Shown: positions 1-5,502 of the stretch, one piece after another
Numbering within the stretch: position 1 is the stretch's first letter
Layout: each line of letters opens with the position of its first letter
Source of the DNA: Pseudomonadota bacterium
Lineage (GTDB): Bacteria > Myxococcota > UBA9042 > PHBI01
DNA: 8,624 bases
Direction: 5' to 3'
NCBI GenBank assembly: GCA_005772945.1
Contig: SXIE01000112.1
Span: 1-8,624 of the forward strand
Notes under the pieces: generated by a model
What the model was told of the DNA's origin: nothing
The model's input: only the letters and a program-made list of their open reading frames with translations
Databases searched by the model: none
Program-made: the position numbers and the translations under genes

Positions 1-85
1 CCACCGACGCGGGCCGCTCGACCACCTCGCCCGCCGCGATCTGGTTCGCGAGCGTCTCGGGGAGGACGGCGATCCGCTGCGTCAC
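1..85 (-). CDS. mutL: DNA mismatch repair protein MutL, N-terminal fragment (runs off left edge)
   Basis: Only the first 28 codons are in the window. They read from a GTG start at 85-83 and contain the hallmark MutL/GHKL opening: an I-x-V-L-P stretch, then A-N-Q-I-A-A-G-E-V-V-E-R-P-A-S-V. This is the first conserved motif of the MutL ATPase domain, and its Glu and Asn belong to the family's ATP-binding helix. MutL couples MutS mismatch recognition to strand incision and removal. The start is fixed by a GTGA overlap: the GTG shares bases with the TGA stop of the sspB-like gene at 84-82. The last lysine and glutamate codons of that gene (AAAGAG) are the only purine-rich ribosome site. Translation is therefore probably coupled to sspB. 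The rest of the gene lies left of base 1. The identity is secure despite the short length because this motif is nearly invariant. Confidence 0.93.
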   Translation of the reverse strand, partial: MTQRIAVLPETLANQIAAGEVVERPASV

Positions 86-705
86 TCTTTCACGATCGTC
101 AGCGACGGGCGCGGACGATTCGCGGTCGCCGGATCACCGTCCGGCGTGCCACCGCCCTTCAAGACGGTGAACGACGGCTTCGGGCGTCCCTGCGGCGCGG
201 TCGCGGGCGCCGCCTCGCCGCCCCCCCGCGCCGCCGCCAGCGCCGCACGGGGCATGGGAATAGCCCGCGGAGCCGCTGCTGGTGGGGTCGCGGGCGCGTC
301 TACCCCATCCGGCGGTTCCGGCGCTTCGGACGCCCCCTCCAACCGCGACTCCAGCATCACGCGCAGCTCGCGCGGCGCCGACTCGGGAAAGAACGCCCCG
401 CGCGTCGGATCGTCGGGCGAGGTCAGCGCGAACACCGCGCCCCACGGGATGGTGCAGCCGAAGTTCTGGCCGCTGAACGACAAGACCGCATAGACCCCGT
501 CGTCGCCGACCTCAAGCGCCGGGAGCCGGAAGCCATAGGCGATGTTGAGGCGCAACACCGGCCCGACCTTGAGATGCGCCGGCACGACGACCTCGGGCGC
601 GCGCGGGTCGAGGTGCAGCATGACGATGCCCTCGCCCAGCATCGCCTCCAGCCGCCGCCGCTTCGCAGCGCCCGGCGCCTCCGTCCCTTCGTCGCCTTCC
701 GCCAT
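82..705 (-). CDS. sspB: SspB-like ClpXP specificity adaptor with two ClpX-binding tail motifs
   Basis: SspB adaptors bind ssrA-tagged or other substrates and deliver them to ClpXP through a short C-terminal ClpX-binding (XB) motif. The folded domain spans about residues 22-115. It matches the SspB pattern: a hydrophobic strand, a V-V-V-P strand, L-x-L-N-I, then a beta stretch with F-S-G and a W-G-A-V-F-A-L helix, and F-F-P-E after it. A flexible Ala/Pro-rich linker follows (about 125-170). The extreme C-terminus (residues 197-206, R-P-R-P-S-L-T-I-V-K) closely resembles the E. coli SspB tail ending in R-P-A-L-R-V-V-K. A second, nearly identical motif lies at residues 174-183 (R-P-K-P-S-F-T-V-L-K). 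The length of 207 residues exceeds E. coli SspB (about 165), mainly through the linker and extra motif. The ATG at 705 lies 15 bases after the MEMO stop, with a weak AAGG ribosome site. The gene overlaps mutL by GTGA. Confidence 0.88.
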   Translation of the reverse strand: MAEGDEGTEAPGAAKRRRLEAMLGEGIVMLHLDPRAPEVVVPAHLKVGPVLRLNIAYGFRLPALEVGDDGVYAVLSFSGQNFGCTIPWGAVFALTSPDDPTRGAFFPESAPRELRVMLESRLEGASEAPEPPDGVDAPATPPAAAPRAIPMPRAALAAARGGGEAAPATAPQGRPKPSFTVLKGGGTPDGDPATANRPRPSLTIVKE

Positions 706-720
706 ACGCGCCTGGCCTTA

Positions 721-1587
721 TCAGAGTGCGCCCGCGGGAACAAGCGGCGGCCCGAACGCGACCGCGCCGTACCCGACGACCTGGTCCTTGTCCCCGGCCG
801 TATCCCCCGAGTTCTGGTACCCGATGAACGCGCTCGTCCACCCGCGTTGGCGCGCCAGCGCGAGCCCCGCCACCAGCCCCTCATGCCCGCACGCCGCGTG
901 ACCCGAGAGCCCGCGGCGATCCAGCGCAAGCACCCGCGCGAGCGTCGCCTCGTCACGCGCCGCCGCGTCCTCATAAGGATGGAAGTGCGACAGATCGGAC
1001 GAGATGACCAGGAGGTCGTCGGTCCGCAGCACGCGCTCGAGCGCCGCCGCGACCTCGCCCTCGTCGACGTGCCCGACGAGCAGCGGGACGATCGGCGGCT
1101 GAACGCGACCAGCAAAGGCTTCGACGAGGAACGGCAGCTCGATCTCGAGGCAGTGCTCGTCGACGTGGGCGGCCGGAACGAACGTCCCGAGTCCGGCCGC
1201 TTCGAGGTCCGCCAGCGCGGCCCGATCGACCGTCACGCGGCCGGTCGGGATCGCGAACGCGTCGTAGTCGCCGAGCGCGATTCCCTTGAACGCCACGCGG
1301 TGGGCGGGTCCCACGAGGACGACGCGCGCGTAGGCCGCCGCAGTGTGCTCCAGCGCGGCGGCCCACGCCGCGCCTGCGACCGGCCCGGAGTAGACGATCC
1401 CGGCATGCGGCGCGAGCACCGCCGCGACCCGTCCCAGCACCAGGGCGGCCTGGGCGGCCGCTTTCCCTTCATCCAGGTAGCGGCGCACGGCGCGCCGGAG
1501 CTCGTCAGCGTCGGCCGGAAACCAGCGCCCGGCCAGCGCGCTCGTACGCGTTTCACCGCGTGGTGTCGGGGTGTGAGACGTGTTCAT
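721..1587 (-). CDS. MEMO family protein (AmmeMemoRadiSam system protein B)
   Basis: This 288-residue cytosolic protein has the fold shared by human MEMO1 and LigB-type extradiol dioxygenases. Its biochemical role in bacteria is not settled. Family signatures are visible in order: A-G-R-W-F-P near residue 20, A-P-H-A-G-I-V-Y-S-G with His61, V-G-P-A-H with His96, S-S-D-L-S-H-F-H-P-Y with His201, A-C-G-H with Cys233, and Y-Q-N-S-G-D-T-A-G-D-K near 257-267. The His/His/Cys set corresponds to the metal site described for human MEMO1. I chose the ATG at 1587 because GGAGA lies seven bases before it and the family alignment begins soon after. An in-frame ATG at 1662 would add 25 residues that do not look conserved. 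The AMMECR1 and radical SAM partners often found beside it are not in this window. It heads a compact minus-strand set with sspB and mutL. Confidence 0.92.
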   Translation of the reverse strand: MNTSHTPTPRGETRTSALAGRWFPADADELRRAVRRYLDEGKAAAQAALVLGRVAAVLAPHAGIVYSGPVAGAAWAAALEHTAAAYARVVLVGPAHRVAFKGIALGDYDAFAIPTGRVTVDRAALADLEAAGLGTFVPAAHVDEHCLEIELPFLVEAFAGRVQPPIVPLLVGHVDEGEVAAALERVLRTDDLLVISSDLSHFHPYEDAAARDEATLARVLALDRRGLSGHAACGHEGLVAGLALARQRGWTSAFIGYQNSGDTAGDKDQVVGYGAVAFGPPLVPAGAL

Positions 1588-1687
1588 CGGTGGGTCTCCG
1601 TGGCGCTCGAGCAAGCTTTCCGCCGCATATGCTCGCGCGAGAATCCGATGTCCAGCATGCAATCCCCAGCGCGCCGCGCAGCGTCCG
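1588..1687. other. 100-base gap before the MEMO gene
   Basis: This gap lies between the stop of the membrane protein gene and the MEMO start, both on the minus strand. It holds the MEMO ribosome site (GGAGA) and a perfect 10-base palindrome, CTCGCGCGAG, at 1632-1641. I see no convincing sigma-70 pair and no hairpin followed by a T-run. It may carry the promoter for the MEMO-sspB-mutL set, but I cannot show it. Confidence 0.4.
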
Positions 1688-2857
1688 TCATACGGGCGGA
1701 GTCTGGTGCGTGATGAGCATGTAGAGCCGGAGCCCGATCGTGCCGAGGACCGGCAGCGCCTTGGCCATGAGGATCGTCAGCCCGCGCCCGCCGAGCGCAT
1801 CGACCTCGCGCTGGAACGCGATGGCCTTGAGCAGCACCAGCGCGCCATCGAGCCGTTGGCGCAGCGCCTCGAGGTCGCCCGCGCTCGCGTCTCCGCTGAG
1901 TGCCAACGGCGCTCGCGAGGCCTCCAGCACGCGGTCGCCGGTCGGCGCAAAAGCCCGGTCGATCGCCCGCGTGAGCGCACGCCGAATCAGGAACACGTAC
2001 CCGACGTAGCCGGCCAGGATCACGATGATGAGCACGCCCACGCTCGTGAGGTCGCTCATCTCCTCGAGGAACTCCGAGAGGTTCGTCACCGAGCGCGTCG
2101 GCTTGGGCACGAGCTCGCCCGTGAAGGCGATGAAGGCCAGGTTGGCGACCGCGAACCCCGCACAGATGGTCGCGTTGCGCGCGATGAGCGCGAAGAAGTC
2201 GCGGTACTCGTCGTGGACCATGATGCGGTCCAGATGCGGCTCGAAGTTCGTGCGCCGGATCGTGCGCGTGAGCGCGAACATGTTCCAGAGTTGCACCCAC
2301 AGGATAATGCCGAAGATCGTCCACTCGAAGAGCCAGATGCCGAGGAGCACGTGCTGGTGGGGTCCTCCGAGCCCTGCGAGGTCCCACTGCTCCGGATCGT
2401 CGAAGGCGGTGAGGCCATTGGGACCCGGGACGAGCCCGACCGTCGTGTCGCGCACCAGCCAGAATGCGGCCGCGATCGGGGCGGCCACATTCGGCACCCA
2501 GCCGACGATCCCGCGCCGAAAGCGCTGGACGTCTTGGGCGGTGACGCCGAGTCCGCCGAGCGCCGGTGCGGTCCCGCGTGCGACGAGCCCGCCGAGCATC
2601 CGCAGCGCGAGGAGGTGCGCCGTGAGGAACGGCAGCTGGCTCTGAATGTCGGGCGCCGCCAGATACACGGTCGCGTCGGGCGCGAACGCGTACCCGACGG
2701 CCCAGAGGGCGACCGGCGCGAGGACCGCGAAGAGGAGGAACGCGCGCGGATCGTGCGGCATGATCGCGTCGATCCACCAGCCGCTCTTGGCATAGCGGAA
2801 GTTCTCGAGCCCGAAGATCCGCGTCCACGCGGCGGTCGACGCGGCCGCTTCGACCAC
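1688..2857 (-). CDS. Polytopic membrane protein, unknown family
   Basis: I do not recognise this family. With a start at 2857 the product has 389 residues. Hydrophobic segments that could span the membrane lie near residues 39-59, 117-135, 169-196, 229-246, 273-291 and, less clearly, 361-383. The early region has aromatic-rich G-L-E-N-F and S-G-W-W-I-D-A-I-M stretches. A loop before the third segment carries G-G-P-H-Q-H, so metal or heme binding is conceivable but unproven. After the fifth segment comes a charged, probably cytosolic, helical region. The start is uncertain: the frame is open up to an ATG at 3019, but that would overlap the lipoprotein gene. Codons upstream of 2857 lose the strong GC bias at the third position, which favours the GTG at 2857. 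A GTG at 2905 is the alternative. Neither has a good Shine-Dalgarno site. It lies in the same direction as the lipoprotein gene, which ends at 2961. Confidence 0.75.
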   Translation of the reverse strand: MVEAAASTAAWTRIFGLENFRYAKSGWWIDAIMPHDPRAFLLFAVLAPVALWAVGYAFAPDATVYLAAPDIQSQLPFLTAHLLALRMLGGLVARGTAPALGGLGVTAQDVQRFRRGIVGWVPNVAAPIAAAFWLVRDTTVGLVPGPNGLTAFDDPEQWDLAGLGGPHQHVLLGIWLFEWTIFGIILWVQLWNMFALTRTIRRTNFEPHLDRIMVHDEYRDFFALIARNATICAGFAVANLAFIAFTGELVPKPTRSVTNLSEFLEEMSDLTSVGVLIIVILAGYVGYVFLIRRALTRAIDRAFAPTGDRVLEASRAPLALSGDASAGDLEALRQRLDGALVLLKAIAFQREVDALGGRGLTILMAKALPVLGTIGLRLYMLITHQTPPV

Positions 2858-2919
2858 GATGGCGTGCGTACGCGGCTGCCCTTCTTCTCGATCGGCGCGT
2901 GCCACGCGGCATTCAGAGC

Positions 2920-2948
2920 ACGGCGGACGCGCGCCGCGCAACCGCCGT
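2920..2948 (-). promoter_or_regulatory. Strong intercistronic hairpin after the lipoprotein gene
   Basis: A perfect 7-base inverted repeat (ACGGCGG at 2920-2926 and CCGCCGT at 2942-2948) is separated by 15 bases. These can form a further GCGC/GCGC stem with a three-base loop. Read on the minus strand it begins 12 bases after the lipoprotein stop and is not followed by a T-run. It is more likely an mRNA-stabilising or attenuating structure, or a Rho-dependent end, than an intrinsic terminator. Confidence 0.45.
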
Positions 2949-2960
2949 CTGGCACTGGGG

Positions 2961-3311
2961 TCAGCGCCGCGCGGACAGCGTCGCGGGCGCCAGCGTGCTC
3001 TTGGGCTTGCCGCCGGCATCCTCGCACGACTCCTCGAAGCAGCTCGCGTAGCCGCCGACCTGGCAGCAGTTCGGGTAGTCCGAGGGGCAGTCGGCGTTGC
3101 TCATGCACGAACCACTCTCCAACGGCGCGGTCTCGGCCGGCGCCAGACTGACCAGGCCGACGTTGGCCGTCAGCGCGGCCTCTTGGCCGCTCGGCGCCAC
3201 CTGGAGCGGCTCGGCGCGGTCCTCCACGCCGACCATCCCATCGCAGCCGGCGCCCACACCGAGGCCGAGGACACTCAGGATTCCAAGCGCGATTCGCATC
3301 GAAAACGCCAT
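2961..3311 (-). CDS. Small lipoprotein with a six-cysteine, knottin- or WAP-like cluster
   Basis: The 116-residue product starts at the ATG at 3311, which follows AAAGGAG at six bases' distance, a very good ribosome site. Residues 6-22 form a signal sequence ending in G-V-G-A-G before Cys23, a plausible lipobox, so the protein is probably lipid-anchored outside the cytoplasmic membrane. A low-complexity linker rich in Ala, Glu and Pro covers about 24-66. Six more cysteines follow at 69, 75, 82, 83, 91 and 96 (C-x5-C-x6-CC-x7-C-x4-C), which could form three disulfides. The spacing with an adjacent CC pair and the D-C-P stretch recalls knottins and the second half of WAP domains, and similar short Cys clusters occur in myxobacterial surface proteins. 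Function is unknown. The C-terminal 15 residues are basic and probably disordered. Confidence 0.82.
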   Translation of the reverse strand: MAFSMRIALGILSVLGLGVGAGCDGMVGVEDRAEPLQVAPSGQEAALTANVGLVSLAPAETAPLESGSCMSNADCPSDYPNCCQVGGYASCFEESCEDAGGKPKSTLAPATLSARR

Positions 3312-3456
3312 GACCGACTCCTTTCGCCGACGCGGCGACGGGTGAAGCTGGGCGGCGTGACGTGCCGTCCTCGCCGACTCCCTTCGGGGTCGGGGCGACG
3401 TTCGTCGGAAAAAAAGCGCCGAAAACGATCGCGGCCACCGTGGGCGGCAACGCCCG
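3312..3456. other. 145-base gap before the lipoprotein gene, with a duplicated leader element
   Basis: Read on the minus strand, the element CGAARGGAGTCGG occurs twice: at 3386-3374 and at 3326-3314. The second copy is the ribosome site of the lipoprotein gene; the first has no start codon at a useful distance. The upstream copy can also fold on the plus strand as a short C(TTCG)G-capped hairpin (3375-3391 or so). The left copy may be a remnant or a regulatory mimic of the ribosome site. No clear promoter hexamers are visible. Confidence 0.4.
3409..3435 (-). terminator. Weak candidate terminator of the PEGA gene
   Basis: On the minus strand a run of seven T (3415-3409) follows a weak GCCG/CGGC stem (3435-3432 with 3421-3418, ten-base loop). 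A better hairpin, GGGCG/CGCCC with a four-base loop (3442-3455), lies directly after the stop but 26 bases before the T-run. A T-run of this length is unusual in this GC-rich sequence, but the stem next to it is poor. Confidence 0.35.
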
Positions 3457-4245
3457 TCAGCGCAGGTCGACCCGCAGGGTGGTCGTCCCCTCGGCCTCGA
3501 GCCTGACGCGGTAGTCGCGCACGTAGCGCCCGTCGGTGCTCTTCAAGATGATCGTGTGCTCGCCGGCGGCGACCTCGTACGCGTAGAGCGGCGTCTCGAG
3601 CTGTGTATCGAAGCCGTCGATCGTCACGCGCGATGCGGGGATCGACTCGACGTTGAGCCACGACCGCTGCTTGGCCGGGAAGAACGTGTTGCGGAACGGC
3701 AGCTCGCCCGCGTGCGCCACCACGGCGTCGCGGGTCGCACGAAACAGCTGCGCGTAGCGCCGATCCGGCAGCGCGTCCATGTCGGTGACCTCGAACGCAT
3801 GGCGCTCACCGTCGATGAGCGTCTCGCAGCGCCAGGTGAGCGCCCCGGCGCGGCGCTTCTCGGGTGGCTTGGCGTCCCCGAGGCGCGCACCGTCCAGCTG
3901 ACGCACGCGCGCGAAGAACGCGTCCGATTCCTCGCGCGTGAGGAGCCCGAGCGCGTGGAGGCCCTCGTCGGCGTCCGGCAGCTGGCGGCGATGGACCGCG
4001 GTCGTCGCCGGCTGGCGCCGCGTGATCTCGTAGCGGATCAGATGATAGGGCGAGGCCGCCGGCGGGAGGAGCGTCCAGCGCACGTACTCGTCGTCGCCCG
4101 CGAAGAGCGGAGCCGGGCTGCCCGCGAAGAAGGCGAAGAACGCGAGGACGCACGCGCCGATGCGCCAGACGCGGCCCCGCGCGGGGGCGCCCGGCACGAC
4201 CGGCGCGAAGGGAAGGGGTTGGCGGATGGGGCGGGGCGATGGCAT
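3457..4245 (-). CDS. Exported protein with C-terminal PEGA domain
   Basis: The 262-residue product has a long basic, Pro-rich N-terminus, a hydrophobic stretch at about 29-42 and a likely signal peptidase I site after Ala49 (P-L-F-A before G-D-D-E). The middle (about 50-190) is a soluble region I do not recognise, with W-R-C-E-T near its centre. Residues 196-262 match the PEGA domain pattern: L-N-V-E-S-I-P, V-T-I-D-G, T-P-L, V-A-A-G-E-H-T-I-I-L-K and a closing beta strand. PEGA domains are short extracellular beta-sandwich modules common in bacterial surface proteins. I chose the ATG at 4245, with AGG five bases upstream. The ATG at 4278 falls inside a strong inverted repeat. The frame stays open to 5001, but that extension is Arg/Ser-rich antisense of the divergent gene. 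The gene is divergent from the plus-strand set starting at 4415. Confidence 0.82.
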   Translation of the reverse strand: MPSPRPIRQPLPFAPVVPGAPARGRVWRIGACVLAFFAFFAGSPAPLFAGDDEYVRWTLLPPAASPYHLIRYEITRRQPATTAVHRRQLPDADEGLHALGLLTREESDAFFARVRQLDGARLGDAKPPEKRRAGALTWRCETLIDGERHAFEVTDMDALPDRRYAQLFRATRDAVVAHAGELPFRNTFFPAKQRSWLNVESIPASRVTIDGFDTQLETPLYAYEVAAGEHTIILKSTDGRYVRDYRVRLEAEGTTTLRVDLR

Positions 4246-4414
4246 CGGGCCTAACACCCTCGCGGCGGGGCGGGGCATTCCCGCGAGGGGCTCCGAGTTT
4301 CGCCGAGCCCGGCCAGCGTAGCAAGCCGCGTGGCACGCAACGGAAGGCGGATCGCGACCGCGCGGTTCTCGCCCGGCGGTTGTCGCCGCCCCCCGCAAGC
4401 GGTAGGAGCATCGG
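4246..4414. other. Divergent 169-base intergenic region
   Basis: This gap separates the PEGA gene (minus) from the 4415 gene (plus), so it should hold promoters in both directions. It contains the 9-base inverted repeat described separately. A TACGCT minus-strand hexamer at 4320-4315 could be a -10 box for the PEGA gene, but there is no good -35. Before the plus-strand gene are a GGCGG/CCGCC hairpin near 4377-4392 and a strong GGTAGGAG ribosome site. Confidence 0.45.
4257..4289 (-). promoter_or_regulatory. 9-base perfect inverted repeat in the PEGA gene leader
   Basis: CCCTCGCGG at 4257-4265 and CCGCGAGGG at 4281-4289 are exact inverted repeats around 15 bases. The repeat ends 11 bases before the chosen ATG at 4245. 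It could be a DNA operator, or an mRNA hairpin in the leader placed just upstream of the ribosome site. The alternative ATG at 4278 lies in the loop. Confidence 0.5.
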
Positions 4415-5188
4415 GTGCTGCATGTGATCCATCGCGCAAAGGACCGGCTCGGGCTCGGGCGCGTCGCGCCGATCGTCGTCGCAGCCCTCCTGCTGGTGGG
4501 CGCTGGCGAGCGGCTTGCGCGCGCGTCCGAGCGCCTCGGCGTCTCGATCTGCACGCTCATCGAGGGCGTTCCGGGCAAAGGCCACCCCGTCCGCAAGGCG
4601 CCGCGCTTTGCCGCTGGTTTCGCCGCGCTCGATCGCGCGGGACAGGATCGGGCGAGGAACGCCCGTGCCCACCAGCAGCTGGTCCGCGCGCTCGACCAAC
4701 TCTGGACGGACGCCGAGCGCGTCTTCAAGCGCCCGCCCGCGCGCGCCGACGGCTCGCCCGGCGCGTTCGCCAACGCCCCCGCGCAGGGCTTTCTCCAGGC
4801 GTGGGTCCTCAGCAAGAACGCCCCGCTGGTCGTCGGTCTCGAGCGCTTCGAGCCCTCGGTCGAGCTCGCCGCGGCGCTCGCGGTCGCCGGCTGTCGCGCC
4901 GATCGGCTCGGCGCCGTGCTCTCGCTCACGCGCGGGCTCACGGCCAACGACGCGGGCTCGCTCCGGGCGGTCGCGGCGCTCCTCCTGGTCGAGGACGGCA
5001 AGCTCGACGAAGCGCGCGAGCTGGCGCCGACGTTCGGCGATCATGGATTCATCGCGGCGTTCGCTGCCGCCGAGCTCGAGCCCGATCCGGACAAGCGGCG
5101 CATGCTCCACGCGCGCGCCGGCGAGCGCGTCTCGAACGCCGACCAGACCGAAGCCTGGCGCCGCCAGGATCGGCGTCTCGCGCCATGA
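4415..5188 (+). CDS. Helical protein of unknown function, possibly membrane-anchored
   Basis: I do not recognise this 257-residue protein. The GTG start at 4415 is preceded by GGTAGGAG at six bases' distance, a strong ribosome site, and third codon positions are strongly GC-biased from there on. A short hydrophobic stretch at about residues 17-31 could be a membrane anchor or a buried helix; there is no clear signal-peptidase site. The rest is alanine- and leucine-rich helix. The part from about 170 to 235 has the alternating helix pattern of TPR-like solenoids (V-E-D-G-K-L-D-E-A-R is a typical turn), but no repeat is clean enough to call. The stop (TGA, 5186-5188) overlaps the ATG of the next gene by ATGA, which indicates translational coupling and a shared role with the five-cysteine protein. 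Confidence 0.72.
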   Translation: MLHVIHRAKDRLGLGRVAPIVVAALLLVGAGERLARASERLGVSICTLIEGVPGKGHPVRKAPRFAAGFAALDRAGQDRARNARAHQQLVRALDQLWTDAERVFKRPPARADGSPGAFANAPAQGFLQAWVLSKNAPLVVGLERFEPSVELAAALAVAGCRADRLGAVLSLTRGLTANDAGSLRAVAALLLVEDGKLDEARELAPTFGDHGFIAAFAAAELEPDPDKRRMLHARAGERVSNADQTEAWRRQDRRLAP

Positions 5189-5424
5189 TACCGATCTCGC
5201 CCGAGGCAGAGGCCGCCGACGTCCCGGCCCGCAACGCGGCCTTCGTCGCCCAGGCGGCGGCGCTCGGCTTCCGCTGGCGCTGCGCGGACTGCACGCACGT
5301 CGTTGCGAGCACGGGCGCCTGCTCGATGGAGTGCCCGAACGTGTTTCCCGAGGGACCGCCGCGCGCACGGGCGGACGACGGGCGGCTCCTCTTCTGCAAG
5401 TACTTCGAGCTCGGACCGGGCTGA
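5185..5424 (+). CDS. Small five-cysteine protein, possible metal-binding
   Basis: The 79-residue product starts with the ATG of the ATGA overlap at 5185. The N-terminal third is an acidic, alanine-rich helix. The rest holds five cysteines at 33, 36, 46, 50 and 71, with His38 close by: C-x2-C-x-H, then C-x3-C, then a C-K-Y-F-E-L near the C-terminus. Two CxnC pairs suggest a zinc ribbon or iron-sulfur site, with Cys71 as an extra ligand or a redox cysteine. There is no signal sequence, so it is probably cytosolic. I do not recognise the family. It sits between the helical gene and the ParB-like gene, all on the plus strand. The reading frame extends upstream as an artefact across the 4415 gene; the ATGA overlap and loss of sensible composition upstream fix the start. 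Confidence 0.75.
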   Translation: MIPISPEAEAADVPARNAAFVAQAAALGFRWRCADCTHVVASTGACSMECPNVFPEGPPRARADDGRLLFCKYFELGPG

Positions 5425-5434
5425 CGTCTGCTAC

Positions 5435-5463
5435 TGGTCGTGCTGGTCGGTGCCGGTCGGCGC
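5435..5463 (+). repeat. Three degenerate ~10-base tandem repeats before the ParB-like gene
   Basis: TGGTCGTGC (5435-5443), TGGTCGGTGC (5444-5453) and CGGTCGGCGC (5454-5463) follow each other directly, just upstream of the candidate -35 box. The unit is close to one helical turn, so a repeated protein-binding site is possible. Chance in GC-rich DNA is also possible. Confidence 0.35.
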
Positions 5464-5467
5464 CCTC

Positions 5468-5496
5468 TCGCCAGCCAGCCGCGATTGCCATAGATT
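5468..5496 (+). promoter_or_regulatory. Candidate sigma-70 promoter for the ParB-like gene (possible leaderless start)
   Basis: TCGCCA (5468-5473, four of six matches to TTGACA) and TAGATT (5491-5496, a TANNNT -10) are separated by exactly 17 bases. The -10 box ends six bases before the ATG at 5503, so transcription would begin at or next to the A of the ATG. There is no Shine-Dalgarno sequence before this ATG, which fits a leaderless mRNA. Confidence 0.42.
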
Positions 5497-5502
5497 CAGC
5501 GC

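Noticed and set aside
574..1713. A 379-codon plus-strand open frame over the MEMO and sspB genes
   Set aside because: It is antisense to two genes with clear family motifs and encodes a charged, Arg-rich sequence without structure.
1580..3151. A 523-codon plus-strand open frame antisense to the membrane protein and lipoprotein genes
   Set aside because: Its product is a monotonous Arg/Glu/Asp/His-rich chain with no domain, as expected from the reverse strand of GC-rich genes. The minus-strand frames show membrane segments, a lipobox and good ribosome sites instead.
2086..3450. A 454-codon minus-strand open frame overlapping the lipoprotein and membrane protein genes
   Set aside because: Most of it is a Ser/Arg-rich shadow of the membrane protein frame, and it lacks a ribosome site.
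4266..4278. ATG at 4278 as start of the PEGA gene
   Set aside because: It lies in the loop of a perfect inverted repeat, and the purine stretch before it is too close to the ATG to act as a ribosome site.
4331..4346. TGGCACG as a sigma-54 -24 element before the 4415 gene
   Set aside because: The -12 position reads GGAA instead of TTGC, so the pair is incomplete.
4246..5001. A 252-codon N-terminal extension of the PEGA protein
   Set aside because: The extension is Arg/Ser/Ala-rich, lies antisense to the 4415 gene, and would bury the signal peptide in the middle of the protein.
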